From Chaenocephalus aceratus (Eukaryota; Chordata; Actinopteri; Perciformes; Channichthyidae), in contig CM043785.1 in assembly GCA_023974075.1 (NCBI GenBank), forward strand, positions 19,379,169-19,443,168: a stretch of 64,000 nucleotides of DNA, written 5' to 3'. The notes beneath the pieces are model-generated. The model was given only the letters and a program-made list of their open reading frames with translations. It did no database searches and had not been told where the DNA came from. Shown here one piece after another: positions 47,401-60,047 of the stretch; the first letter of the stretch is position 1, and each line of letters begins with the position of its first letter. The position numbers were made by a program, and so were the translations under genes.

Positions 47401-48571
47401 TACAAACTACGATATTTGCCACTGAATCAATCTTTGGTCATCGTCTTTTCCCAAGAGATACATTTGGGACGCGCTGCAAAGTTTAATGTTATCTTACACT
47501 TTACAAGTATACATGCATTGTGCAAGAGAATATAGTACAATTACTATGTTGATTAAACAAGCTAACATAATTCAAAAATGGTTCAAGCACATAATTATTT
47601 TTAAACACTTATCACATGAGAATTTAAATATGTTTGATGTCTTCTAATATAAGAAGCATAACTACTGTACTACTTGCTTCTTAAACATTTTTGCCCACAG
47701 GGAATAGATCTTATTTATTCAAAATACAGAAATCAACATCATTCAATCTGTAAAACTATGTTAAACACAAGCAACGTTTTAGGTGAATGTGGTGATCTAC
47801 TGAAATTGTTTGTCTTAGTTAAATCAAAAGAATATGCAAAAACTTTTTTTTGTTACTGAAAGGCAAAAGAAACACCAGTCATTTTCAAAATACCATATCT
47901 TGTCTTGAAGATTTGTAGATTTTGTAGAAATGTAAAAAGTATATATTTTGCAAAATCATGCTGTAACGTCCGCGAAACAAAAATGCATCTGGTAAAGTCT
48001 TTTAAGTCCGGCCTCTTGCCGTGAAAACATGTCCAGGCCGTACGTTCAGTCTCGCAGCTTTTCTATAAAGCTGTATCTCAACACTGTATAAGGTCATAAG
48101 GCGACTAACACATTTTGCAGCTGAATCGCAATCCAACTGAATTTTTACTTAGCAGAATTGTGTATTATAGGAATGACTTTAGTTACCTCTTTGAGCAGAC
48201 ATTATTGGTGGCAAACAGGCTATTTGTCTCAGATTGAACACCATTAAAGCGTGTGTAGTCCTATGCAGCCGTACTGTTGGGTATAATGTATTCTGGATTC
48301 TTCTTGATACTACTGTAAACTGGCTTTATTGGTCAACTATTTGTTATGTTCGCAGGAGGGAATAAGAGCAAATTGTAGTATTTTGTGTGAATGTGTAGCA
48401 ACATTTCATTATATTACCTGCTAAGCGACAAATGAAAAGGTTACAGTACATGGATTTTTCATTCCGCTGCTTAATTTAGATAAACTAATTAAGGATATGC
48501 AGCAACACATGATTTTCAGCATGGTTCTCTAAGATTGTGTGTGAGCCAACAAGAGTTTTGTCTGAGAAATA
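44487..48571. other. unassigned AT-rich DNA, no feature seen
   Basis: About 4 kb without recognisable repeat boundaries, coding exons or RNA genes. Short ORFs at 46005-46202 and 46791-46997 have no family resemblance. Donor-like CAAGTAAGG (46720) and AGAGGTAAGA (46968-46979) exist, but no convincing exon could be built. It may be intron or regulatory DNA. Confidence 0.35.
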
Positions 48572-48599
48572 TTTGTATTAACAGTTCTGTTAATACAAA
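48572..48599. repeat. 13-bp perfect palindromic hairpin
   Basis: TTTGTATTAACAG (48572-48584) and CTGTTAATACAAA (48587-48599) are perfect reverse complements separated by two bases. Confidence 0.9.
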
Positions 48600-48654
48600 G
48601 CTGCTCAAAACCATATACACCAGGTAACATGTTTATGCAATTATAATTTTAATC

Positions 48655-49026
48655 TGTCAGTTTCCATTTCATTTTAGTTGCTGTTATTGCAAAAAATACA
48701 GTTGCACTCAAACTTAATGAATGGCTTGATTGGATTTGATGTCGCAAATACACTTAACTTGCAATATAGCCAGAAAGTTATTTTGTTTTTAAGATTTCTT
48801 AACTCTTGTTAGTGAGAGAAAAGGATTACAATATTATTCATTTTAAAATGAATAGATTACAACTGCAGCTAGGCTAGTCATAATTATCCTATAATATCAT
48901 AACAATTATAACGGCTTGACAAATCTTGACAAACCAACAACTAATATCCAATCAAGCCATTCATTAAGTTTGAGTGCAACTGTATTTTTTGCAATAACAG
49001 CAACTAAAATGAAATGGAAACTGACA
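48655..49026. repeat. perfect 81-bp inverted repeat with a 210-bp spacer
   Basis: Left arm 48655-48735 begins TGTCAGTTTCCATTTC and ends CTTGATTGGAT. Right arm 48946-49026 is its exact reverse complement over all 81 positions. The spacer is AT-rich and contains a smaller palindrome (TTCATTTTAAAATGAA, about 48838-48853). No target duplication and no similarity to the transposons above is evident; it could be a fold-back MITE or a recent inverted duplication. Confidence 0.95.
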
Positions 49027-52000
49027 AATTCCTCTTTTATTAACACACTTACCGTTTTATTAGGTCCTCTCCTAGTATCCCCTTTTTACTGCATAACAAG
49101 GACCTTGTTGTATTTTCAGTGTAAAATCAGAGTTGCATAGTTTCCGCCTCAACACCTCTGGCCCTTTTTAGTGATCTTGTTACCGGATAATGTGTGGTCC
49201 ACATTTTTTTACATGTAAATCATATAAAAACCTGTCCTTTGTCACTCTCTGAACAGGCCATCAAATATTACAACCAATCTGTATTTTTGTAAGAGAATAC
49301 AATTTGTATTTATTTAATAATAGGGTAACTGAAAGCTCCAAGTTGCTAGAATTGTAGTCTTGTGTTTCCTTTGGTTTTGTGATAATTAATCTTTGAATGA
49401 TTGAACAGATTTGTGGTCAAAGAGATTGTCTGGTCATTCACATTAGCACTTATCCGTTCCCTGTTTTTCCTATTTCACTTTCCTCCTCTTACTGCTATTT
49501 CCCACCTGCCGGCTCTATATCACTCCGGCAACATGTCACAGGAGGCGAAGGAGCAACTAGTACCTTGTGTTACAATCTGTGAAGCTCTTCATTAGAACAC
49601 TGACGTGTGAACATGCCACAGGAAAGGTAAATCTCTTGCATTGAGACTTTCTTTTTCATTTATTCGGTTTTATTGGGGGTCACACTTTATGTTTATGGGG
49701 TAGAGTGTTTTCTCGAGCTGTGGGACAGCAAAAAGCCTCGGCTACATTTCATGGCGCAACCTAAGGGCAACAAATGCTGTTTTATTGCCCTTCTGAGTCA
49801 AAGGAGCCTTTTGCTGTAAACACTATAAAACATATTTTTGATGTTATTTAGCTCTTTTTTGTATCTTGCAAAAATGGGTTATTTTTCTTCAGTCCTGAGT
49901 TTTATGAATAAATAATAGCCATACTATAAAATGAATTGATTATTTAAAAAAACTGGATTTTCCCTTATCTTTTTTTAAATCAAATTTGACATTAGTTGTT
50001 GGTTGAATTGTTTGGTATCATTGTTGAAGATTGTTTGCTTTTAACACTCCCATCCCACAGCAGGTCATTAACAAGAGCTAATCTGATGAGCTTTCCTGCA
50101 CCTAATGTGGCTCTGCCCTAAAGCTTGCCTGGACTTAGATGTTGAGATTGATTTTTGAGCCGGCTTTACTGCTCTGTGACATTGGGGTCTCCTTTGAAAT
50201 CCATTGAATTCGTTTGAAAACGGCTAAGCAAAACAAATGCCGTGAGTCTTTTATTTTTTTATTTAGAGTTGAACACACTTTTTTTTCCGTTAGTTCTGAA
50301 AGTCATTACTGGTTTGCAGTTTATCCATACAGGCTAGTTGGTTTTATGAAAAGGAAAGGCAGTGTACAAACAATGTTGCATGTGTCTATCTATTGCCTCC
50401 TACATAAAAAGTATTTTAAGAGATTTAATCGCTTCTTCAGCAACAGTTCTTATCGTTAGTTAACTTTAGATGTAGCAGATTAGTTTTGGCCTGGTGTTAC
50501 TTTTAGGTGAGAAGAGTTTTCTCTCCTTTTGCTTATAGGAATCATACATTAATTGCGTCACCTCCTGTAGACTTACTACTATCTTCTCCCACACCACCAC
50601 CTTAAGCATGTGTTCATTGCTGTGTTGACACGTGGCAACAACTGTTGCTAATCTTTATGTTAAATGGCTGACAGTTGTGCGGCACCAGGCAGGTGCCTCC
50701 AAGGCCTCGTCGTAACCAGGGCCAGGTCTGTCTTTTTTCGTGGGGACAAAAATCAAGTCTAGGTGCATCCTGTAATAAAAAAATGTAAGAAATATCCATA
50801 TTATCAGCCTAAATCACAACAATGTGTCGTGGAAAAATCATATCCCCTTTCCTTCAACTTGACTTATCTTATTTGCCCAAATTCAATTATAGTGGCAGGT
50901 GCCTTTCTGTATAAGGTAGGATTGCACTTTCCCTTTTGAGCCACCATTGCCAACTCTTGTGTAATGAAAGTTCCAGCACCATTTGCTACGTTTCCAGGCG
51001 ACATCATACTCACATTTTCATATGGGTGACTTAATGCATTCATGGGCAGATCAACTTAAGTCATATAAAAAGGTAGAAAAACACCAAACAAAACATTTGA
51101 GTGTTGTTTGATTTTCTGCTTTTCAAAAAAAGTTGCAACCTGGGTCCAAATAGTTTTTAAGATAGTGTTAAGGTTGGCAACTTAGCAACACTGCATCAAG
51201 CTCTTGTACCTTTTTGAGTTTGAATTGTTCCATGATTCCATCACCAAAACTATTAAATGTACATTCGCTAACCATCAGATATTAAATTGATATGGCTCCT
51301 GGAAAGGTGTTACCTCTTCTGTATATTCTTTGGTGGGTTTATTATCGTATACATCAATGAACAGTTTGAAGTTTTTTGGCTACCATTTTAATGCTATACC
51401 AGAGATTATTAAACTTGTGATGATTTCCTCTGTTAACTTCAGCCAATATCTACCAGTACTGTAGATTTTGTCTCTGGTTCTCACCCTGCTGCAGACAGTA
51501 TTATTATGTAGCAGTGGAACAGGGTTTACAGGCGTTGAGTTGGTAGACTTAGCAGACTTAACTATCTGGAACAATGGGAGTTGACAGAGTTAAAGAGGCT
51601 TAAATGTGTTTATACACCGTACGACATTAAAATAAAGCAATAAGATAAGAGTGTTGTCAAATATTTCCATCTGTATAGATTTACCAATGAGATTTGCACA
51701 TCGTTTGGACGGGCTTGAGTGGGATACACAAGTTAATCCAAAATCGTAATAGTTTCAGGGATTTGTTCTGGGGCCACCATAAATTAGGCTCTAATGTAAC
51801 TCAAGTGGCGCAATAGTCTTCTGATATGGTGCAATAAAAATGTAGCTTGTACAACATTAACACAATATGAGTCTTTGATGTAATGTATGTGATATCATGA
51901 AACCAGTTATGTATTTATAGATACTACAATATTCAGCATGTTGCAGTTCTTAGTACACAGCCTCAAATAGCCCAACGCCTCTTTCTGTAGTTCTGTTGAG

Positions 52001-52696
52001 TTTTCTTTTATTGCACTGGAATCATTTGTCAGTGCAGCTGTGACATTTTGAGAATGTGAAACTACTGTAAACATATCATATCTATAATATCTCTTCTTTT
52101 AGAATGACAATGTATAGTTATAGCTAAAGGGTCATTGAGTTACCTTTGTGACATTTCGGTTCTCTGGAAAATCCCGCAGGGGTTGACCTCAGCTCAAACT
52201 ATAGAAGACAATCAATCAGGTCCTTGGGGATCAGCGCTTCATCACTAGCTTTCTAGTTCTTAAGACTTTATGTGAGCTAGCAGATTCTAAAAGGTCTTGG
52301 TGTAAGCACAATCTAAATTGAAATGCTTGTTCATATGAAACTAATGAGATGCACTGCCCCTTGGTAAATATTAGGAATTAGAAAAATATACGTAAATAAG
52401 TATAGAAATATAAGTATGTAAGTGATAACTTATTTAAATCAATAGAACTTAAATTCATGTGTTTTTATGTTTATATCTGTGTATGGATAAGCACTTTGTT
52501 TTTGAAAGACTAAGGTCAGATAAGATACGATCTTAGAAATGGCGAACAACATTATTGCTTATTATTTTTGAACATTTCATACACATAAAGTCTTCTTTTT
52601 GACAGTCTCAGTGTTTTCCTCTCTGACTTATGGCAAATTATTCCAATTGCTCTTTGAATGTGTTAACTGCTTACTTTTTAAAAGCAGGACGAAACT
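49027..52696. other. unassigned DNA, no feature seen
   Basis: No gene, RNA or delimited repeat was recognised in this 3.7 kb. Composition resembles 44-48 kb. Confidence 0.35.
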
Positions 52697-52704
52697 GTTT
52701 AGCA

Positions 52705-53266
52705 CAGGGGCTTCCAAACTTTTTTCACCGAGGGCCACATACAGAAAAATATACGAAGGGCTTAGCCACTTATAGAGGTGAGGTATATTGCCTTGTAAGT
52801 TAAGTTATAATTTAGCAAAATGTAGGTAAATTAGGCTTGAGACATAATTATGCTTTTAGAAAAAAAACAGCCTACATCACAGCTCTCTGGGGTTTCATTT
52901 ATCTTGTTGGCAGCTCATCCCTTAAGACAGAGACCTCAGAGTGATTATAATAATGGGCAATATGAAGGGTCTATTTCAAGCTTGTTATGTAAATAAGTTA
53001 TTGGGCTTTTTTTGATCAACTAAGATTTGTTAGAAAATGTTTTCAACATGAATTGACGTGAATTTATTTCAAAACTGGGCTTATTAACACATGAATACTA
53101 CTGTGTAATATATTTTTACATATATATTTAAGAAGTACAATATATGAAAAGCACAAGTTTCATTTGTGGGCCATATTTCTTTATACTTTTTTAATTTTCT
53201 GAGGGCCGATTCAAAAATGTCCTGCGGGCCGCATTTGGCCCCCGGGCCTTAGTTTGGACACCACTG
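52705..53266. mobile_element. hAT-type (Charlie-like) MITE
   Basis: The left end is CAGGGGCTTCCAAACTTTTT and the right end GTTTGGACACCACTG, with GGGCCGCATTTGGCCCCCGG just inside. They are flanked by a perfect 8-bp duplication GTTTAGCA at 52697-52704 and 53267-53274. The GGGCCACAT/GGGCCGCATTTGGCCC pattern is typical of Charlie-like hAT elements. No coding capacity. Confidence 0.88.
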
Positions 53267-53274
53267 GTTTAGCA

Positions 53275-53960
53275 TAAAGGCTGTCAAAATAGCAGCTTTT
53301 GCTCAGGTCTCTACAGAGATTTACTTTTTTAAATGTTATATTAACCTGTCGAGGGGTTGTATTTTTTTAACTGCAAACATCCTGTATCCTAATCACCCGA
53401 CTGGAAAGGGTAAATCTGTTAGTGAGACTTGAAAAATTAGAACAAATATAGAAGGAGAGAAAACATGCTTTCCCTCAAATGTCGTCTTGAGTTTTTCACC
53501 ATAATGTTGACCTGGTTCCATAATTACAAGTTAATGTAATTATACAGAGCTGTTTGCAGGCCCTTTCATTGAGCTCAACATTATTAAATCTCACATTCGG
53601 TTCCATGAATCATAAGTAGTAAGAGATTGTTTTAAGATCTAAACAATACTGCCACTTTTGGGCAATTTTTTCTGACAAGGCTATTTAAACAGAGAGAAGT
53701 TTGATGCACAAGGGCATGTTCGACAGGTCAAGGCTTGTACGTATATCCAGCATGTTCAAAGATGTTGTCCACAGCATGTGCAGATTACAAAATATCATAT
53801 AACTTGGGCCTTCATCAACCCATGTACCTATATGAATGCAGAAATTAAGGCTTTACTTATTTACAAATCAAAACAATTAGCTGTAGGCTGCTTCATTTTG
53901 TAAAAGTGATCAAATCTGTGGGTAATGTCCGCAGTAATGACTCTTACATGTCTAATATGT
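53275..53960. other. unassigned AT-rich DNA
   Basis: Nothing recognisable between the hAT MITE and the LINE tail. Confidence 0.35.
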
Positions 53961-54022
53961 GTAATGTGTACTTGTAAAGCGCTTTGAGCACCTGTAAAAG
54001 CGCTCTAATAAAAAATGTAATG

Positions 54023-54054
<32 letters not shown>
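53961..54054 (+). repeat. LINE 3' tail with (ATT)n
   Basis: CTTGTAAAGCGCTTTGAGCA, then AAAAGCGCTCTAATAAAAAA and a run of ATT repeats (54027-54054), the usual 3' terminus of some fish LINE/SINE families. Only the tail is left. Confidence 0.6.
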
Positions 54055-54055
<1 letters not shown>

Positions 54056-55530
54056 ATCCACTATTTAGATGTTTTTATAATGTGCTTATTATCAGCTCTC
54101 TACAACGCTATTGTAAAAGCCTTTTGAGAGAAAATGTTTAGGAAGCATGTTGCCCTCCAGGTTTACCAGCAGAAGAGTAAGGGCATCTTAGCGACACATA
54201 AACCCACCCCCTGTTTAAAGTCTCACGCAGCCGCTCTGCTCTGTTAGGCCGGCACCAACAGCTGAGGACGGGAAGATTGTAGCACGTGTGCTCACCCCAA
54301 AGGCATTTTGCTTTGGTCCACACGGTGACAGGACCAGAAAACAGGAAATCAAATGTACAGTAACTCCACCAGACACAGGTGCAACACACTAACACACATC
54401 AACCGAAGGAAATGTGCGCTGTTCTGGTCAGTCCCCCTTTCGACTGTCCTTCACCCCAGGATTATTCTTTGCATGTAATCTATGAGGTTGTTAACACTGT
54501 TTTATACTTCAAACTGTATATTTATCAAAATCTTCATTGTAACATCTGCGTTGGCTCAGAGGGGACAAAGAGACACATTCAAAATGTAATGAAACACATT
54601 TTTTACAAAAAAAACTGGAAAACTGCAACCTAGTTTGGGATACTCTGCAAGTGCAGGTTTTGTGACCAACCAATACATCACTAATCCACATACTGAGTCT
54701 GCCCTTAGAAAATATAATTGTACGTATTATACGCATTGTTTTTTTTAATGACTCAGGGAACCACTAGCCAGTGAACCACTAGCAGTGAACCACTAGCACT
54801 AGTCTTATGTCCAGTGAACCACTAGCACGTAAGACAAATGAATATACCAAAGACTATACTTAGGTTTGTGGGTGTGTTTTTGTAATTGTATTGTTGTTGT
54901 GTATGCTTATGCTTATGCTTTAGACTCTGTGCACTTATCTGCCACAAACTATTACTATCAATACAGTTCTATAATGGTGTAACTCTTTCTAAATACAACC
55001 CCTTCTCATCTTGGAAAAGATGGGGCTCAGAAATGTATGACTGGAATGTAGGCAGGCATATGAATATACGGATATAAGACACATCACGTCACGACTATAA
55101 ACACTCCATCATAAATTAAGTATTTCAAATAAAACTGGAACATAAATCACAAGAACTAATAGCCAGTGATATTAAATTAGAGCTTAAATGTTATCACTGT
55201 CAAGTGGCCATCATCCCATCAGCAGGGCTGGCTATGTATAGGTCCGTAATAGCAGAGATGCCAGGCTCATCTTCTCGGCCATGAAAGGGAGGGAAAACCA
55301 TGCAGGCAAGGAAGCAAGGCGGGTGTGATAAAAACTTGGACACAATTCAGTGACAATGCTTTGTGCCTCCATCTTACTCTGAATTACTTAAGCAATTGAT
55401 AGTAGCATTGATACACAACTATCAGTACCACGAGAGGGGCAGTTATTTTTGCCTTAAGATACGTTTGTCTGTTTGTGTTAAGCTGGCATTTAAGGGAATA
55501 TGTGGCCCAAGGGTGAAGGTGATTAAACAT
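54055..55530. other. unassigned DNA with one small tandem repeat
   Basis: Apart from the repeat at 54758-54826, no feature was recognised. Confidence 0.35.
54758..54826. repeat. tandem AGTGAACCACTAGC units
   Basis: Four copies of about 14-16 bp (GAACCACTAGC, CAGTGAACCACTAGC, AGTGAACCACTAGCA, and one after a 15-bp interruption). Confidence 0.85.
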
Positions 55531-55532
55531 TA

Positions 55533-56222
55533 GGCGCATTCACACTGCGGTACTTTTCCCACAAAGGTTCATGCGAACTTAGTTCATGCGAACTTAGTTC
55601 ATGCAAACTCTTTAGTTCGCATGAACTAAGTACAGATCGCGTTCACACCGGAAAAAGTCCCTGGGGGTGGATTAGGCAAATGAAGCCGCTGACGTCACTT
55701 CTTCTTCTTCTGCTTTGGGTTTACTGGCAGGCCGCAAACCACTTCACGGCGTATACTGCCGCCCAAAGTCCCCGGCCGGAAGTCCCCGGAGTCGGAGTCC
55801 CAGCAGCTTCTACTGAAGCCTTCCGAGTAAATCGCCAGAACGCCGACACCTCCTCATCTCCACCGCTCCCATGTTTTATTTTGTGTTGCCATAAATTAGT
55901 CTCTCTGCGTTTCTGCGCTGGGCTAATGCTAATGCTAATAATGCTAATGCGAGGATAATAAAATGGCGGCTTCACAAAACTTTTTAGGAGTTTTACGGGG
56001 CGTGGTTTGCAATCCGCCCAGCCAATCAGAAATATAGCTCTTTTCTCACAAAAGAGCCGCTCGAAAGTCCCTGCTCTCTAGCAGGGACTTTCGAGGGGGT
56101 AAAAGGGTTCGCATGAACTAATTTTAGTACCGGCTCTTTTTGGTGTGAACGCGATAAAAGAGTTCTCATGAAATAAGTTCGCATGAACCTTTGTGGGAAA
56201 AGTACCGCAGTGTGAATGCGCC
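55533..56222. mobile_element. non-autonomous DNA element with long inverted repeats, TA-flanked
   Basis: Both ends begin GGCGCATTCACACTGCGG and stay complementary for roughly 100 bp (TTTTCCCACAAAGGTTCATG inside). TA is present at 55531-55532 and 56223-56224. Left of the centre, GTTCATGCGAACTTA occurs three times in tandem (55567-55600, last unit variant). A 92-codon ORF at 55680-55958 has no domain. The superfamily is uncertain (Harbinger/ISL2EU or Tc1-type possible). Confidence 0.75.
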
Positions 56223-56224
56223 TA

Positions 56225-56852
56225 TAGGTATTTGACCCACGTAGTAAAATCTGGCCTCAAGGTCAACAGTTGTATCCCCTGCAATTTGGCAACTTCTTAA
56301 AAAGTAATTTTGGCAAATTCATGTAGGTCACCAAGCCATATTTTCTTATGAGCAATGCTACACGCAAGTTGATCTACTATGCAATCACTGTAATAGATAA
56401 ACTGTGAACTGATCCCCTTCGCGGATATCAGCAAATTCTCATTCTCATTAACATTTGCATAAACCGTATTCAATTTCGGAATTGTGTAGAAATATATCAA
56501 CCTCTAACTCACTAGAAGTCCCTCCTTTACAGTATTCAAATATGTCTGCTGATAAATGAAAGTAGGGAGTGTTGGAGGGTGTGTTGGGGACATGACATGT
56601 CCATAATTTATATACTGCCCATCTGGTGCCCCCAAGACAGCCTACCTCTGTATGTGTCAGACAGAAAGCAGTCTTTACAATCTATTGCCCCATCCCAGCT
56701 TTCCATTTCACCTCAGCAGGGGGGAAACAAATAGGAAAAGTTTGAAAAGCAACAAGAGCAACCCTATTACTGTACATGTCCAACTGAATCCGAATACAAC
56801 CACAGATCACCAGACCTCTTCAAACTGCCACTCATTGCAACACATATACTGT
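56225..56852. other. unassigned DNA, no feature seen
   Basis: Nothing recognisable between the two DNA elements. Confidence 0.35.
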
Positions 56853-56859
56853 ACATGAG

Positions 56860-57770
56860 CAGGGTTGCCAACTTTGGGTACCTGGCTGGAGTGAGATTTT
56901 GATATCACGGGTTTAATTACACATATGCGCACTAAATGACTGCTATTGTGTCAGCAGCGGGACCTTAGCATATATATATATATATATATACAGTATATAC
57001 AATATTGGACACAGACTATAACGGGCACACAGTTTCATTCACTATTGAAAGTCAAACACATGTTTGTTTCCACTGTTTTATTGTGTGCCTGTGCGATAAA
57101 CAATTAAATGACTTATCGTACGATAAATTAAAATGAACTCGATAAATTGCCATTTACATGAGGATGTGACTAGCAGTTTGAAAGGATGTACTTGAATTAT
57201 TATTATATATTATCATTATGTCAGTGGTCTAAAATGGTCATACAACGGTGCCGACAATATTATTGTTTATCGCAATAATTTCCGGGAAAATGTATCCAAC
57301 AAAATTAATTATCGTGAGAGGCCTATACTGTACATGAAAGTTTGAAACACACACACACAAACAAATCCACAGACTTACTCCAAACTGCCAAATATATTAA
57401 TTAACACACTCTCACTCTCATATACTCTTTGACTCTATTTTGGCCTAGTAGAACAATAAGCAGCAGACTTTTACTTTTTTATCATTTCTACTGGATCTTA
57501 GATCTGCGCATGCGCAATACGGGTCGGGGATTGACCAACCGGCTCCCACTGCTCTGCTGTCTGTTAACGTTGTTAAGAGTGGTGGGGAGGGAGCGGATCG
57601 ACAGCTTGAGCAGCTGTCAACTCAACATTGTAAATAACCAACCAAAAACGATCGCCGGACCCCTTGTTCATCTTGTTTTTGGCGTGAGAATAGTTTGGGC
57701 AGTGTGAGAGCGTGAGATTGGGAGTGAAAGCGTGTGTCACACGCCAGATGCTTGAGAGTTGACAACCCTG
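56860..57770. mobile_element. hAT-type element, CAGGGTTGCCAACT family, short form
   Basis: Its ends match those of 36471-38002 (CAGGGTTGCCAACTTT and GAGTTGACAACCCTG). The flank ACATGAG is present at 56853-56859 and 57771-57777 (7 bp readable). It shares the outer blocks, including the TA microsatellite at about 56970, but has a different centre of about 170 bp at 57530-57690. Confidence 0.85.
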
Positions 57771-57777
57771 ACATGAG

Positions 57778-60041
57778 TGTGGAGAAGTGTGAACATTGCT
57801 AATAAGACATCATCTGCTCAATGTATATGTGAGTCTCATACATACTGTAGAGTTAAATAATATGGCGAAAGGCGGTTAATTCCATCCAGAAAGACTAAAG
57901 ATGGTAATGGCAATGCTTTGACGGAAAATAACCTGTATGTCCTTGTGTGACACTGCTGAATTCAGACCCATAAATCTGGATCTGTAAGACATGCCGAACA
58001 AAACACGTGAAAGCTTGTTTTAGAAACTGTCCATGTCCCTTTACTACCAAAACAACAAACAAGTCAGTTAAGCAATACTAATGGCATAATCACACATGGT
58101 CTAGTACCACTATCATGATATACCTTTTTAATGAACCTATATACCTACATATATACTGTACATGTAATGCTCAACGGCAAACTACCTTAAAATATGCTAA
58201 AAGTATTGCAAAATGTATAAGCTGATGGAAAATGTACCTCCAGCAGCTGTCAAACAAACTCAAGTGATGCAAGCGTCCTGAACTTCTGTTCTGCTAAAGT
58301 CTACTGGCCCTGAAATCATCAAGTCCATAGGCTGTTATATTTACCAGTACTACACATATAATGTTGGTGAAAATACCAAATTTGAATGGCTGACATTGAC
58401 CCGGGTCAAAAGATCTTAGATTACATGACTACACCTTTTATATAGACAATGTGTAAAGTTATTGAAAGTTGAGAACAGCATCCTGTGTACAGATACAATA
58501 AAGGTAGATAGTAGATAAATAAAAAATGCCTGAAGGATTTTTCTTTAGTTATTTACATTCAGTTCATTCATAAAACATATATATTAATATTGTCTTATAT
58601 TGTTTTAATGTTTTCCTCCCTTTACATTAGAAATAATGTTATGATATTTGATGTTCTGAAATTCTGACTTGCAATTTTCATGATATTGACATTCAGATCA
58701 GGTGAGAAGTGCAGGACTCGTAGCTTTATTTTAGCCCCCAATTTTAGGAGAACCAAGCAGGACAATTACCAAAAAAACACAAATAAGGCAACTGTGCTGT
58801 AATTGTGGTCATAAGCCACAACAAACCTTAAAGATTTAGGACATCTGCATTTAATTTGCTCACTAACTCATGTAGGGATGGGTGTCTTCACCAGTCAAGT
58901 TATTGTTTCACACAACTGCTGCCTCCGGGAATGGTGACGGTCAGGAGCGTGCACAAGTGATTGAATTCGAAACAGCTGCAAGCAAGGCCCTTTTTCAGAT
59001 TTCCCTCTGTAAGTTGGTTTAATGTTGATTATTTTGTGTTCAGTGTCTGTCTGCTGATGAAGTAAGAGCAGAGTTCTATGTTGACATTTGTATGTCCGTC
59101 TTCCTGTATAGAATACAACTTCTGCGTTAAAGGAATACTGCAGCTACATTAACACATTTAAACCAGTGGGATCCCAAATAACTTTTGAACAGATTTATAT
59201 TCATAGATTAGATTTAAATGGACTGAGAAGGACAGCAATGGGAAGAGGGACTCTCATGAGACCACATTGCCACCAGTAAGAGGGAGCCATTCAATCTTTC
59301 ACCAAGACCACTTTGTATAATCTTTTCTGTAATCAAACACCATGGCACCATGACAAAATGTATTTGCCATTAACGAAAATGAATGAATGGAACTCCTTAA
59401 TAAATGCTTTCCAAACAAAAAAACGGATTAATCTCTTGACCAGTCATTTCAACAACAAAATATTCGCATATCAATGCAGATTATGTAGTCAACGCATTTA
59501 GTTTCCGTTTGAGGTCCACGTAGTATTGACCTTATTATGTTCAAGCAGGCTTTGGTTGAATTCACGTAAAATGTCCATGCATATAGAAAAAGAGATGCAA
59601 CACGTTATTACTTGTTCTGGAGTCACAGCGCTGTTTTGCAGAACAGACTTTACATAACACAAAAATATTTACTTCAGAAACTAGGACATCTATTATCATG
59701 CTGTTGATGTAATAACAAGGTTGAGATCAAAGTAAATCAGATCTTTTGGAGTTAATATTATAATTTTCAGCCACGACAGCAATGTTGGTATTGATTTCAC
59801 ATTGTGAGTCTGTGTTTGTCATAATGGCAAAATGTGCTCCATGAGTCCTCTACTGTGGCGGGAACTAAAACAAGCTGTTTTAAGTGCTCTGCCAGGTGGT
59901 AATATATTGTATGTGGACATTGTCATTGTAATGGAGTCACAATCGTGCATGATGTCAGTTGTCAAAATGAAGTCCAAAGTTAAGAATGGGAATTGGAATG
60001 GAAAAAGGGCCACTGGCTCCGCATTTATACACTACTGGCCC
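57778..60041. other. unassigned AT-rich DNA, no feature seen
   Basis: No gene or delimited repeat was recognised. Confidence 0.35.
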
Positions 60042-60047
60042 AATTTA

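Noticed and set aside
49397..49595. Overlapping short ORFs with an in-frame ATG at about 49533
   Set aside because: No recognisable domain, no splice context; chance ORFs.
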